DNA of 64,000 nucleotides from Streptosporangium subroseum (GCF_900188345.1 NZ_FZOD01000054.1:1-64000), one strand, 5' to 3'. Shown: positions 42,872 through 52,091, counted from the first letter of the stretch. The notes: generated by a model from the sequence alone, not told the origin. Numbers and translations are program-made.

Positions 42872-42968
42872 TCCCGATCTGAGAACAAGCGGTGAAGCCG
42901 GGTCCTATTTGAGCTTGCTCGGGGAGCATGACACCTGCGATGACCCGCGTGACCGCAACCGATGATCA

Positions 42969-43014
42969 ACACGGCCCTGGCCGTCGGACTACCTCACGGT
43001 GGCTCGCGCCAGGG
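42969..43014 (+). terminator. inverted repeat between DUF3117 and pepA
   Basis: CGGCCCTGGC and GCCAGGGCCG form a perfect 10-bp stem with a 26-nt loop, about 100 nt after DUF3117. It may end that transcript. Confidence 0.45.
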
Positions 43015-43059
43015 CCGCGGCGTTTCCCCGGCCCATGAGCCGATGACTGGAGTCAACCC

Positions 43060-44550
43060 ATGCCCCTCTCGCCCTACCAGCTACTACCTCACACGATCTA
43101 CGGACACGGACTGTCCGCCGCGACCCCTGCGGAGGGCGGCGATCCGGCCCCCTCGTCGAGCGGAGAGGTCACGGAGACCTCGATCGCGAAGGACGCGGAG
43201 CTGTTCGCGGTCCCCTTCGCGGCGGACGCCGCTCCCGCCGTCGAGCTGCCGGTGCCCTCGGCGGCTCTGCTGGACCATTACCAGGCCAAGGGCGAGGCCG
43301 GAGAGATCATCGAGGTTCCCGTCGCCAACGGCGACGCCGTGGGCCGGGTGCTGCTCTACGGGGTCGGGGACGGCTCGGCCGCGGACCTGCGCAAGGCCGG
43401 TGCGGCGGTGGCCCGGCGCGGCAAGGGCAAGGACACGATCAGGATCGTGCTGCCCGAGGGGCCGGTGGCCGCGTTCGTGGAGGGCGCGCTGCTGGCCACC
43501 TACGCCTTCCGGATGGGCGAGAAGAAGTCCACCTCGGTGGCGATGATCGAGTTCGTCGGCGAGGGAGCCGAGGCGGAGGTGGCCAAGGGCAAGCTGATCG
43601 CCGAGGCCGTCGCGCTCGCCAGGGACCTGGCCAACACGCCCTCCTCGGTGAAGAACCCCGCCTGGCTCGCCGAGCGCGCCCTGGAACAGGGCGTCACCGC
43701 GAGGGTGTGGGACGAGGAGGAGCTGCGGTCCGGCGGGTTCGGCGGCATCGTCGCCGTCGGCCAGGGCTCGGTGAGCCCGCCGAGGCTGATCCAGCTCTCC
43801 TACGAGCCGGAGGGCGCGACCGAGCACGTGGTCCTGGTCGGCAAGGGCATCACCTACGACTCCGGCGGTCTGTCGCTCAAGCCGACCGCGGGCATGAAGT
43901 TCATGAAGACCGACATGGCCGGGGGCGCGGTTGTCATCGCGGTTCTGGGCGCGCTGGCCTCCCTCGGTGTGCGGGTCCGGGTCACCGGTCTCATCGCCGC
44001 CGCCGAGAACTCCTTCTCCGGCACGGCCCAGCGCCCCTCAGACGTGATCACGCAGTACGGCGGGCGGACCGTCGAGGTGCTCAACACCGACGCCGAGGGC
44101 CGCCTGGTGATGGCCGACGCGCTGGCCTACGCCGACGCGGAGCTGGACCCCGACCTCATGATCGACATCGCCACGCTGACCGGAGCGATCGGCATCGCCC
44201 TGGGCCAGGGCCTCGGCGCGATCTTCGCCTCGGACGAGGAGCTGGCCTCCGAGCTGATCGACGCGGGCGAGAGCAGCGGTGAGCGGCTCTGGCGGATGCC
44301 GCTGATCGACGACTACGTCCCGGGTCTCGACTCCAGCGTGGCCGACCTGTCCAACATCGAGATCGGATCGACCTACGGCGCGGGCTCCATCACCGCGGCG
44401 CTGTTCCTGCGCGAGTTCACCGGCAAGCGGCCCTGGGCGCACCTGGACATCGCGGGCGTCGGCCGTAGCGGTGCCGACGAGGGCATCCTCAGCAAGGGCG
44501 CCACCGGGTACGGCGTGCGCCTGCTGCTCGAATGGCTGTCCGCACGGTGA
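43060..44550 (+). CDS. pepA: leucyl aminopeptidase (M17)
   Basis: PepA (496 aa) removes N-terminal residues from peptides using two metal ions. The signature NTDAEGRLVMADAL and the metal-binding blocks VGKGITYDSGGLSLKP and MKTDMAGGAVVI are present. Its N-terminal domain is longer by about 30 Ala/Ser/Pro-rich residues. The ATG follows GGAG at 43048-43051. A strong hairpin follows the stop. Confidence 0.95.
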   Translation: MPLSPYQLLPHTIYGHGLSAATPAEGGDPAPSSSGEVTETSIAKDAELFAVPFAADAAPAVELPVPSAALLDHYQAKGEAGEIIEVPVANGDAVGRVLLYGVGDGSAADLRKAGAAVARRGKGKDTIRIVLPEGPVAAFVEGALLATYAFRMGEKKSTSVAMIEFVGEGAEAEVAKGKLIAEAVALARDLANTPSSVKNPAWLAERALEQGVTARVWDEEELRSGGFGGIVAVGQGSVSPPRLIQLSYEPEGATEHVVLVGKGITYDSGGLSLKPTAGMKFMKTDMAGGAVVIAVLGALASLGVRVRVTGLIAAAENSFSGTAQRPSDVITQYGGRTVEVLNTDAEGRLVMADALAYADAELDPDLMIDIATLTGAIGIALGQGLGAIFASDEELASELIDAGESSGERLWRMPLIDDYVPGLDSSVADLSNIEIGSTYGAGSITAALFLREFTGKRPWAHLDIAGVGRSGADEGILSKGATGYGVRLLLEWLSAR

Positions 44551-44554
44551 GAAC

Positions 44555-44585
44555 CCCCACGGGCCGCGGAGCGCGGCCCGTGGGG
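44555..44585 (+). terminator. hairpin after pepA
   Basis: CCCCACGGGCCGC and GCGGCCCGTGGGG form a perfect 13-bp stem with a 5-nt loop immediately after the pepA stop codon. It lies between convergent genes. Confidence 0.8.
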
Positions 44586-44645
44586 TCGATGGGTTACCGG
44601 TTCGCGTCCCACGGCCCGGGTTTCCCGCCGTAAGCCGCGAGAGCG

Positions 44646-45296
44646 CTAGTCCGAGAGTTTGATGGCGGCCAGGATGCCGTCGCCGAGGGGGATCATCAGG
44701 GGGCGGAGCCGTTCGTCCGAACGGAACAGCTTGCCCAGCTCCCTCACGGCGACGGTGTCCGGGTCGCGCTGGGCCGGATCGGCGACCCTGTTGTGCCACA
44801 GGGCGTTGTCGAAGACGACGATGCCGCCGACGCGCAGCAGCCGGACGGACTCCGCGAGATAGTCGGCGTACTCCTGCGTGGCGCCGTCGCAGAAGACCAG
44901 GTCGTAGCCCCCGTCGGACAGGCGGGGGAGCACATCGAGGGCACGGCCGGTGATCAGCCGGATCCGGCCGCCGGAGAAACCGGCCTGAGCGAAACTCTGC
45001 CGGGCCAGGCGTTGGTGCTCGGGCTCCACGTCCACGCTGGTGAGCGTGCCATCCTGGCGCATGCCGCGGAGCAGCCACAGACCGGACACGCCGCAGCCGG
45101 TGCCGATCTCGACGACGGCACGGGCGTTGATGGCGGTGGCGAGGAAGCAGAGGGCGGCGCCGCCTCCGGGCAGGATCGGGCGCGCCCCCACCTGCACACC
45201 GTGCTGCCGCGCGGCCTGCAGGATCTCGTCTTCCGTGTGGAACTCCTCCGCATAGGCCAGAGTGGCCTCCAACGGACTTGTCGGCGCCTCAGCCAT
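44646..45296 (-). CDS. O-methyltransferase (family 3, sigE-adjacent)
   Basis: The 216 aa protein has the catechol-type O-methyltransferase layout: AVVEIGTGCGVSGLWLLRGM (SAM motif I), LTSVDVEPEHQRLA, YDLVFCDGATQEYADYL and GGIVVFDNALWHNRV. In Mycobacterium the homologue also lies upstream of and opposite to sigE. The ATG follows GGGAGGAGAGGCCG. Substrate unknown. Confidence 0.9.
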   Translation of the reverse strand: MAEAPTSPLEATLAYAEEFHTEDEILQAARQHGVQVGARPILPGGGAALCFLATAINARAVVEIGTGCGVSGLWLLRGMRQDGTLTSVDVEPEHQRLARQSFAQAGFSGGRIRLITGRALDVLPRLSDGGYDLVFCDGATQEYADYLAESVRLLRVGGIVVFDNALWHNRVADPAQRDPDTVAVRELGKLFRSDERLRPLMIPLGDGILAAIKLSD

Positions 45297-45372
45297 CGGC
45301 CTCTCCTCCCGCTTTCTCCGTACACAGTCATATAGGCACTGGGTCGCAGCCTAAGGGAGGCAGGCCCGATCG

Positions 45373-45398
45373 GGAACTCATGTCGCGCCCGGTGCGTT
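45373..45398 (+). promoter_or_regulatory. ECF-type promoter of sigE (GGAAC-N17-CGTT)
   Basis: GGAAC at 45373-45377 and CGTT at 45395-45398 are separated by 17 nt, which is the arrangement used by SigE-type ECF sigma factors. The transcript would begin near 45405 and cover the sigE gene, so sigE probably activates itself. Confidence 0.75.
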
Positions 45399-45467
45399 GC
45401 ACGGTTTAAGCGGCCTTTGCCGGTCCTGAAGGTAGTGAGTGCGCACGAAGGGACGAAACCAGGCACT

Positions 45468-46100
45468 ATGGCGATAGCGGTGGTCCCGGAGAGAGGAGTG
45501 CTGGTGGAGGAGTCCGACCACCAGGCCGATGCTCCCGTGTCTGACTGGACACCCCCCACGTGGGAAGAGGTGGTCCGGACGCATTCTGCGCGCGTATATC
45601 GGCTGGCCTATCGGCTGACCGGCAACGTGCACGATGCCGAGGATCTCACTCAGGAAGTCTTCGTCCGGGTTTTCAGATCTTTGTCGAACTACACGCCAGG
45701 CACTTTCGAGGGCTGGCTGCATCGCATCACCACCAACCTGTTCCTCGACACCGCCCGGCGCAAGCAGCGCATCAGGTTCGAGGGACTCGCCGACGACGCC
45801 GCCGAACGGCTGCGCGGGCGAGAGCCGTCCCCCGCTCAGGTGTATGACGACACGCACCTGGAGCCCGACATCCAGGCGGCACTCGACGCGCTCGCGCCCG
45901 AGTTCCGCGCGGCTGTCGTTCTGTGCGACATCGAGGGACTGTCCTACGAGGAGATCGCGGCCACGCTGGGTGTGAAGCTCGGCACGGTCCGCAGCCGCAT
46001 CCATCGCGGCCGGGCACAGTTGCGCGAGGCGCTGGATCACCGCGCGCCGCGCAACGACCGGCTCCCCCCGAACGTTGCTCACGGGGAGGAGTTCGCATGA
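45468..46100 (+). CDS. sigE: ECF RNA polymerase sigma factor SigE
   Basis: The 210 aa sigma factor has region 2 (VYRLAYRLTGNVHDAEDLTQ, then EVFVRVFRSL and GWLHRITTNLFLD) and region 4 (LCDIEGLSYEEIAATLGVKL, TVRSRIHRGR). It matches mycobacterial SigE, including the neighbouring genes. ATG at 45468 is one choice; GTG codons at 45498 and 45504 follow a better ribosome binding site (GAGAGGAG), so the protein may be 10-12 residues shorter. It directs the cell-envelope stress response and is held by the zinc anti-sigma encoded next. Confidence 0.94.
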   Translation: MAIAVVPERGVLVEESDHQADAPVSDWTPPTWEEVVRTHSARVYRLAYRLTGNVHDAEDLTQEVFVRVFRSLSNYTPGTFEGWLHRITTNLFLDTARRKQRIRFEGLADDAAERLRGREPSPAQVYDDTHLEPDIQAALDALAPEFRAAVVLCDIEGLSYEEIAATLGVKLGTVRSRIHRGRAQLREALDHRAPRNDRLPPNVAHGEEFA

Positions 46101-46152
46101 GAAACCACAGTCATGACGAATGTCACGACAAGCCACTTGGCAAGGAGTGAAC

Positions 46153-46683
46153 ATGAGTCACCTTGGAGAGCGTGTTTCGGCACTGGTCGACGGTGAGCTG
46201 AACCACCACGAGCGCGACCGTGCCCTGTCACATCTGACCTTCTGCGCGGACTGCCGGGCCGAGGTCGACGCCGTACGGGCGCTGAAGAGCCGGCTGAGGT
46301 CCCTCGACGGGCCCGCCATGCCGGCGGACCTGACCATGTCGCTGCTGCGGATGTCCGAGCCTGGGGGGCCGATACCGCCGCGTGAGCGGCCCTTTCCGGC
46401 CCCACGGACCTTCGCCGGGGCCCCGATCCCGAGCATGCACAGCGTCGCGCCCCCGGACAACCGGCCGCGCGGCCGCGCCGGAGGCCCCCGCCGTTCGAGA
46501 AGGGCCGGTTACGTCGCGGTGGGCGTCGCCTCCGCGGCCGTGGCGATCGGCACGCTGTTCGTCGTGGGCGGGGCCAATCCCAATCCGCGCGTCGTGCCGC
46601 CGATCGACATGTTCGCCAACCAGCACGGAAACACCGCGCCCTTCGGCGGGTCGGCGCAGCCGACCCTCTCGCCCACTCCGTGA
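46153..46683 (+). CDS. rseA: zinc-binding anti-sigma factor (RseA-like)
   Basis: The 176 aa membrane protein begins with the ZAS domain: ALVDGELNHHERDRALSHLT with the His and the following FCADCRAEVD with two cysteines. A membrane segment (GYVAVGVASAAVAIGTLFVV) follows at about residues 119-138, and the rest is extracellular. It binds SigE in the cytoplasm. The ATG follows AAGGAG; the next gene overlaps its stop codon. Confidence 0.9.
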   Translation: MSHLGERVSALVDGELNHHERDRALSHLTFCADCRAEVDAVRALKSRLRSLDGPAMPADLTMSLLRMSEPGGPIPPRERPFPAPRTFAGAPIPSMHSVAPPDNRPRGRAGGPRRSRRAGYVAVGVASAAVAIGTLFVVGGANPNPRVVPPIDMFANQHGNTAPFGGSAQPTLSPTP

Positions 46684-47693
46684 TCCGGCTGCCCGTCACC
46701 GTGTTTCTGGCGGCAGTCATGCTGCTGGGACTGGTGGTGGGCACTCCGGCGCACGCCGCCCCGCCGGACGAGGCCGAAAGCGAGGACACCGGCCTCCACC
46801 TGCTCCGTGAGGCGGCGATCGCGGGCCGGACCCGTGGATACTCCGGGACGCAGTACGTCACCACCTGGGGCCGCTCAGGCGCCGTCTCCTCGGTGCTTGA
46901 GGTCCGGAATGTTCCGGGGCGCGGGCTGATGATGCACTCCCGCCCGTCGGACCCCGTCCAGATGGCGGATCCCGGCACCCCCGCGGGCGGCATGACCAGC
47001 CCCTCCGAGTTCATGCTGGAGGTCCTGGCCAGAAATTACCGGGTCGTGGCCGCGGGCAGGGGCCACGCCTGTGGCCGCCCGGCCCGCCTCGCGAACGTCC
47101 TGCGCCGGGACGGTACGGTCGCCGCCCGCTACTGGCTCGACGAGGCCGGGGGGCTGGTGCTCCGCCGCGAGCTCCTCGACGGCCACGGCAAGGTCGTCCA
47201 CGCCGGCGCCTTCGTCGATCTGACCCTCGATCCGGCGCGGAAGGGCGCCGTTCCGGTGATGACCACCGGCGGTTTCTCCCTGACCGAGGTTCCCCGGCTG
47301 TTCGCCGGAGGCTGGCATTTCCCCCGTGCCCTGCCCGGCCGCCTTGAGCTGTTCGCCGCGCACAACACTTCTCCTGGGTACTTATATCTGGGATATTCGG
47401 ATGGATTGTCCGTTGTATCGGTTTTCATCCAGTCTGGTGTGCTTGACGAGGAACGTCTCCAGGGGTGGCATGCGGAGCAGCGCAGTGGGCATACGATCTG
47501 GATCCGGGACTCAGCCGGGCAGGAGACGATTTGGGCGAGTGGGGGTCATGTCTACACCGTCTTCGCGGACGCTCCGGCCGACATGGTCGACGCCGCCGTC
47601 GCGGCGTTGCCTCACGAGCCCGTGCCCGATCTCTGGACACGGCTCGGCCGAGGTGCGAGTCGTCTGCTGTCCTGGGTCAATCCCTTCGGATAA
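46680..47693 (+). CDS. exported RseB/MucB-like sigma regulatory protein
   Basis: The 337 aa protein has a signal peptide (LPVTVFLAAVMLLGLVVGTPAHA) and the MucB/RseB-type N-terminal domain (GYSGTQYVTTWGRSG, LMMHSRPSDPVQM) followed by a smaller C-terminal domain (WHAEQRSGHTIWIRDSAG). In gammaproteobacteria RseB guards the anti-sigma against proteolysis. GTG at 46680 overlaps the rseA stop (GTGA), so the two are coupled. This is a good indication that envelope signals modulate SigE here too; this is inference. Confidence 0.82.
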   Translation: MIRLPVTVFLAAVMLLGLVVGTPAHAAPPDEAESEDTGLHLLREAAIAGRTRGYSGTQYVTTWGRSGAVSSVLEVRNVPGRGLMMHSRPSDPVQMADPGTPAGGMTSPSEFMLEVLARNYRVVAAGRGHACGRPARLANVLRRDGTVAARYWLDEAGGLVLRRELLDGHGKVVHAGAFVDLTLDPARKGAVPVMTTGGFSLTEVPRLFAGGWHFPRALPGRLELFAAHNTSPGYLYLGYSDGLSVVSVFIQSGVLDEERLQGWHAEQRSGHTIWIRDSAGQETIWASGGHVYTVFADAPADMVDAAVAALPHEPVPDLWTRLGRGASRLLSWVNPFG

Positions 47694-47788
47694 AGCGCGC
47701 TTTACATCTCTCGTATGCCGTTCAGGGGAAGATTGCCGGGTTGACTCGGTGAGCGGCCTCATACGAGGCAAGGAGTAGTGAGTATTCG

Positions 47789-49414
47789 ATGACCGACGAC
47801 GCTGGTACCCACAAGGCGCATGGTGCTGAGGGGCGTACGCCGTCGGACTTCACCGACGACAGAGGCGCGGCCCCGGAGTTCTCCCGCCCGGAGTTCCTGC
47901 CCGCGGGCGAGGCGCCTTTCCACGGTGAGCCGCCCCGAGACGACGGCTGGAGCCAGCTGGGCGGCCCGCCGGGTTACGGTCAGCAAAATCAGCAGGCCGG
48001 ACAGCATTCAGGGCAGCAGGGCTACCCCGAGCAGCTCCGGTATGACGACCGGGGCTCCCTGTTCGGTGAAGGCGGCCAGACCGGCCAGACCGGCCAGGGC
48101 GCCTATCCCGCCGAGGACGGCTGGGGCGATCCGTCCGGCAGAGCCCGGCAGGAAACGACGATCTTCACCTCCCCCGGCGTTCCTCCGCCCCCGCCGTCAC
48201 AGGCGTTCGGCATGGGCCCGGGCTGGGCGCCGCCTCCCGGCGCCGGCGGTCCCGGAGGCTTCGGGGGCGCCGCGCCTCCCGCCCGTCGCGGGCCGCGCAC
48301 GGGCACGATGGTCGTCCTCGCCCTGGTGATCGCACTTCTGGCCTCGACGCTGGGGAGCTTCGGGACCTACTTCCTCACCCGCCCGGCGAGTTCGAGCCAC
48401 GATCCCTCCTTCGATCTGGGAAAGGCGCCGAGCGGCTCCAACGTCCGGCCTCCCGAGTCGATCGCGGGCGTGGCCGCGAAGGTCCTGCCCAGCGTGGTCT
48501 CCCTGACGGTCGAGGGCGGGACCAGCGCGGCCACCGGCTCCGGCTTCGTGATCAAGGGGGGCTACGTGGTGACCAACAACCACGTGGTCGCCGGGGCCAC
48601 GGCGGGCGGCCAGAGCCAGATCCAGATCCAGTTCAACAACCGCAAGAGCACCCCCGGCAGGGTCGTCGGCGTCGACCCCGAGTCCGACCTGGCCGTGGTC
48701 AAGCCCGAGGAGACCTTCGGCGCCCCGGAGATCACCCTTGGCAACTCTGACAACGTGGTCGTGGGCGACCCGGTCATCGCCATCGGATCCCCGCTCGGCC
48801 TGACCGGCACCGTCACCTCCGGCATCGTCAGCTCGCTCAACCGCCCCGTCCAGGCGGGCGAGGAGAACAGCTCCGACACCACGTGGCTCAGCGCCGTCCA
48901 GACCGACGCGGCCATCAACCCGGGTAACTCCGGGGGGCCGCTGGTCAACACCAACGGCGAGGTCATCGGCGTCAACTCGGCGATCGCCACCCTCGGCAGG
49001 TCGGTCGGCGGCCAGAGCGGCAGCATCGGGCTCGGATTCGCCATCCCGGTGAACCACGCGCGCCGGGTCGCCCAGGAGCTGATCGCCACCGGTTCGGCCA
49101 AGAAGTCGCGGATCGGCGTCACCATCGACTCGACCTTCGAGGGCTCCGGCGTGAAGATCGCGTCCGAGTCCAAGCAGGGCATCCAGCCGATCGAGCCGAA
49201 CGGCCCCGCCGCCCAGGCGGGTCTCAAGCCCGGCGACGTCATCCTGGAGATCGACGGCGTCGTGCTGCAGGACGGCAACGAACTGATCGCGCTGATCCGG
49301 AACAAGGCCCCGGGCGAGAAGCTGACGGTCAAGTACCAGCGCGGAGGCCAGGAGAAGACGGCCACCGTGACCGTCGGTGCCGCGCCCGTCGTGCCCACAC
49401 CGCAGCCTTCTTGA
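47789..49414 (+). CDS. htrA: HtrA/DegP-like serine protease with membrane anchor
   Basis: The 541 aa protein has a long cytoplasmic, Gly/Pro/Gln-rich N terminus (residues 1-170), one membrane segment (about 172-195), a trypsin-like domain with H265 (VVTNNHVV), D300 (ESDLAVVK) and S381 (NPGNSGGPL), and a C-terminal PDZ domain (GPAAQAGLKPGDVILEIDG). It degrades or refolds damaged envelope proteins. It lies downstream of the SigE module as in Mycobacterium. The ATG follows AAGGAGTAGTGAGTATTCG. Confidence 0.94.
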   Translation: MTDDAGTHKAHGAEGRTPSDFTDDRGAAPEFSRPEFLPAGEAPFHGEPPRDDGWSQLGGPPGYGQQNQQAGQHSGQQGYPEQLRYDDRGSLFGEGGQTGQTGQGAYPAEDGWGDPSGRARQETTIFTSPGVPPPPPSQAFGMGPGWAPPPGAGGPGGFGGAAPPARRGPRTGTMVVLALVIALLASTLGSFGTYFLTRPASSSHDPSFDLGKAPSGSNVRPPESIAGVAAKVLPSVVSLTVEGGTSAATGSGFVIKGGYVVTNNHVVAGATAGGQSQIQIQFNNRKSTPGRVVGVDPESDLAVVKPEETFGAPEITLGNSDNVVVGDPVIAIGSPLGLTGTVTSGIVSSLNRPVQAGEENSSDTTWLSAVQTDAAINPGNSGGPLVNTNGEVIGVNSAIATLGRSVGGQSGSIGLGFAIPVNHARRVAQELIATGSAKKSRIGVTIDSTFEGSGVKIASESKQGIQPIEPNGPAAQAGLKPGDVILEIDGVVLQDGNELIALIRNKAPGEKLTVKYQRGGQEKTATVTVGAAPVVPTPQPS

Positions 49415-49423
49415 GTGACGTCG

Positions 49424-49467
49424 CCCGTGCGCCCCACACCGGAGGGCTCCGGTGTGGGGCGCACGGG
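49424..49467 (+). terminator. long hairpin after htrA
   Basis: CCCGTGCGCCCCACACCGGA pairs with TCCGGTGTGGGGCGCACGGG (20 bp, loop of 4 nt). It starts 9 nt after the htrA stop codon. Confidence 0.85.
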
Positions 49468-49561
49468 GGCGCATGCTTAGGCTTGCGGGTATTAGTCTGA
49501 AAGTTCTCTGGTGTATGTCCCGGAGAAGACGCCCCTGGCATTGTCCCGGTAGGAGATCGCC

Positions 49562-49918
49562 GTGTTCGGACTCGGTTGGCTTGAGATCGTGGCGCTGGTG
49601 GTCATCGCCCTGCTTGTCTTCGGCCCGGAGAAACTGCCACAGGCTGCCTCCCAGGCGGGCAAGACGCTGCGCAACCTGCGCCGGATGGCCAACAACGCGC
49701 GGGACGATCTGCAGGCGGGTCTGGGCCCGGAGTTCTCCAACTTCGACCCGGCGGACCTCAATCCGAAGAACTTCGTCCGTAAGCACCTGCTCGGTGACCT
49801 TGAGGACGACTGGAACGCCACCTCCACCGCGACGCCCGCCCCCGTGCCCGCCCCCGCCGACGCGGCCGATGGGCTGGACTACGGGCAGATCCCCCCGTAC
49901 GACTCGGAGGCGACGTAG
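49562..49918 (+). CDS. tatB: Sec-independent translocase subunit TatB
   Basis: TatB (118 aa) has a short N-terminal hydrophobic helix (GLGWLEIVALVVIALLVFGP), the hinge FGPEKLP and an amphipathic helix (LPQAASQAGKTLRNLRRMAN), as expected of the receptor part of the twin-arginine export pathway. The C-terminal tail is acidic and Pro/Ala-rich. GTG at 49562 follows TAGGAGATCGCC. tatA and tatC are not in this window. Confidence 0.92.
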   Translation: MFGLGWLEIVALVVIALLVFGPEKLPQAASQAGKTLRNLRRMANNARDDLQAGLGPEFSNFDPADLNPKNFVRKHLLGDLEDDWNATSTATPAPVPAPADAADGLDYGQIPPYDSEAT

Positions 49919-50081
49919 GCCGGGAGAGACGCCCGCCCGAATCCCGTCCGCTCAGGTGTGACCTGACGCCGAGCCTCGTACGCGCCCGTAAGGGCCCGTA
50001 GGCACCCATTCGTACCCTTTGTCCTTTATGTGCCCTGCGGCGCTCTGTGCATGCCCTGCGCGCCCCGTACGGCCCCATATG

Positions 50082-50134
50082 AGAAAGCAACGCGGGCGCC
50101 CCCTTGCCAAAGGTGGGCGCCCGCGTTGCTTTCT
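50082..50134. terminator. 20-bp bidirectional terminator between tatB and mrp
   Basis: AGAAAGCAACGCGGGCGCCC and its exact complement GGGCGCCCGCGTTGCTTTCT face each other across a 13-nt loop that itself contains CCTT/AAGG. The outer AAAG/CTTT ends give a short T-rich exit on both strands. It lies between convergent genes. The 160 nt before it (49919-50081) hold no gene. Confidence 0.9.
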
Positions 50135-50158
50135 GTGCTGTTTGCCGGGGCGGGTGGC

Positions 50159-51301
50159 CTAGCGACCCCTGGTGGGGGAGATGCCGAGCTGGAGGCCCTT
50201 GAGGCTGCCCGACTTCTTGCTGAGACCGGCGGCGATGCGGTTCAGTTCGAGCGCCGCCGGGGCGTCCGGGTCGGTGATGACGAGCGGCTTGCCCTCGTCG
50301 CCCCCCTCGCGCAGGCGCATGTCGATCGGCACCTGGCCGAGCAACGGCACGCGGGCGCCGAGGGTGCGGGTGAGCGCGTCGGCCACGGTCTGGCCGCCGC
50401 CCTCGCCGAAGACCGAGATCCGCTCGTCACAGTGCGGGCAGGGCAGCCATGACATGTTCTCGATGACACCGGCGATCTGCTGGTGGGTCTGCACGGCGAT
50501 CGACCCCGCGCGCTCGGCCACCTCGGCGGCGGCCTGCTGCGGGGTGGTCACCACGAGGAGCTCCGCCGACGGCATGCGCTGCGCCACGGAGATCGCGATG
50601 TCGCCGGTGCCGGGCGGCAGGTCCATCAGCAGGACGTCGAGGTCGCCCCAGTAGACGTCGGCGAGAAACTGGTGCAGGGCCCGGTCCAGCATCGGACCGC
50701 GCCACACGACCGGGGTGTTGCCCTCCGGCTTGAACATGCCGACCGAGATGACCTTGATGTCATGCGCCACCGGCGGCATGATCATGTCCTCGACCTTGAC
50801 CGGGCGTTCGGAGACGCCGAGCATGCGAGGGATGCTGTGGCCGTAGATGTCGGCGTCGACGACGCCGACCTTGAGCCCGTTCATGGCCATCGCGGCGGCC
50901 AGGTTGACGGTGACGGACGACTTGCCGACACCGCCCTTGCCGGAAGCCACCGCGAAGACGCGGGTCAGCGAGCCGGGCTGGGAGAAGGGGATCTCCTTCT
51001 CGGGTCCCTTGTTGCCGCGCAGCTTCGTCTGGAGCGTCTTACGCTGCTCCTGACTCATGACGTCCATCTCCACCGAGACGCCGGTGACTCCGCCGACCTT
51101 GGAGACCGCGCCGGTGACGTCGCGGGTGATGGTGTCCTTCATGGGGCAGCCCGACACCGTAAGGAAGATCGCGACGCGCACCGCCCCCTCGGGGGAGATG
51201 TCGACGCTCTTGACCATGTCGAGTTCGGTGATCGGCCGACGGATCTCAGGGTCGTTGACGGTCGCGAGAGCGGCCATCACCAGTTCCGGGGTAGGTGCCA
51301 T
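50159..51301 (-). CDS. mrp: Mrp/ApbC-type Fe-S cluster carrier P-loop ATPase
   Basis: The 380 aa protein has an N-terminal DUF59/MIP18 domain (TVNDPEIRRPITELDMV) and the deviant Walker A VASGKGGVGKSSVTVNLA, together with MDLPPGTGD and CPHC near the C terminus, the pair of cysteines that bind the bridging cluster. It carries and transfers Fe-S clusters. Its end is defined by the strong hairpin beyond tatB. Confidence 0.93.
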   Translation of the reverse strand: MAPTPELVMAALATVNDPEIRRPITELDMVKSVDISPEGAVRVAIFLTVSGCPMKDTITRDVTGAVSKVGGVTGVSVEMDVMSQEQRKTLQTKLRGNKGPEKEIPFSQPGSLTRVFAVASGKGGVGKSSVTVNLAAAMAMNGLKVGVVDADIYGHSIPRMLGVSERPVKVEDMIMPPVAHDIKVISVGMFKPEGNTPVVWRGPMLDRALHQFLADVYWGDLDVLLMDLPPGTGDIAISVAQRMPSAELLVVTTPQQAAAEVAERAGSIAVQTHQQIAGVIENMSWLPCPHCDERISVFGEGGGQTVADALTRTLGARVPLLGQVPIDMRLREGGDEGKPLVITDPDAPAALELNRIAAGLSKKSGSLKGLQLGISPTRGR

Positions 51302-51577
51302 CGAAGTGTCGGCAATGCACCGCCACCCTGAGGCGACGGGGGATGCCGTCCCTCCTTGTCTTTTGTCGTTCAGACGGTCTACGGGCAGGGCTTGTCCGTC
51401 GTGACGCCCATTTGCTTGACGAGAAGCCGCTCCCGGAGGAGCGGAGAAATGTCATGTCCCCTTGGTGTCAACTGATGTCAACCCAGGGGCGCTGGCAGGA
51501 ATTCCGGATCCGGCTGTGACTGTCAAATCCGGACAATTCACTGTGTAGATGCGCGTACAACGTTCTAAGGTTACTCC
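51302..51577 (+). promoter_or_regulatory. regulatory region between mrp and the MarR gene
   Basis: This 276-nt gap holds no gene. It contains the palindrome CCGGATCCGG near 51508 with partial copies (AATCCGGACAATT) behind it, and the imperfect inverted repeat AACGTTCTAAGGTT at 51559-51572, which overlaps TAAGGT, a candidate -10 box 6 nt before the GTG. The latter could be an operator for the MarR protein. Confidence 0.5.
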
Positions 51578-52063
51578 GTGACCATCACAGCAGGCGAGTC
51601 AAGGGAGGCCATCAGCTCGGAGGAGCTGGAGGTCTGGCGCATGCTTCAGCGAGCCCAGGTCCGTATCACCCGGGCACTGGAGGCCGATCTGCTGGTCGAG
51701 CACGACCTGGCCCTCGCCTCCTACGACGTGCTCCTGCAGCTGTCGGAGTCGCCGGGCCGGCGACTGAGGATGAACGACCTGGCCGACCGGGTGCTCCTGT
51801 CGCGCAGCGGCCTGACCCGCCTCATCGACCGCCTCCAGCGGGACGGCCTGGTCGAGCGGGAGGCCTGCACCAGCGACGCGCGGGGCCTGTTCGCGGTTCT
51901 CACCGACGGTGGCGCCGCGCGGCTGGCCGAGGCCGCCCCCACCTACCTGCGCGGCATCCGCGCCCAGTTCCTGGACGTGCTCGACGGCGACGAACTGCGC
52001 CAGTGCGCGGCCATGCTGAACAAACTCTTTCCCGACCCCTGCACCGGCCAGGACTCCTGCTGA
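51578..52063 (+). CDS. MarR-family transcriptional regulator
   Basis: The 161 aa protein has the MarR winged helix: ASYDVLLQLSESPGRRLRMN, LADRVLLSRSGLTRLIDRLQ and the wing RDGLVEREACTSDARGLFAV. Cysteines occur at the C terminus (PDPCTGQDSC). The GTG at 51578 has no strong ribosome binding site but lies 6 nt after TAAGGT. The ligand and targets are unknown; autoregulation through the AACGTT repeat is likely. Confidence 0.9.
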   Translation: MTITAGESREAISSEELEVWRMLQRAQVRITRALEADLLVEHDLALASYDVLLQLSESPGRRLRMNDLADRVLLSRSGLTRLIDRLQRDGLVEREACTSDARGLFAVLTDGGAARLAEAAPTYLRGIRAQFLDVLDGDELRQCAAMLNKLFPDPCTGQDSC

Positions 52064-52091
52064 TCCCCGATCGGGGGACGCGGGGCCGAGG

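Noticed and set aside
42514..42972. N-terminal extension of the PaaX-like gene.
   Set aside because: It is antisense to the DUF3117 gene and adds residues that the family does not have.
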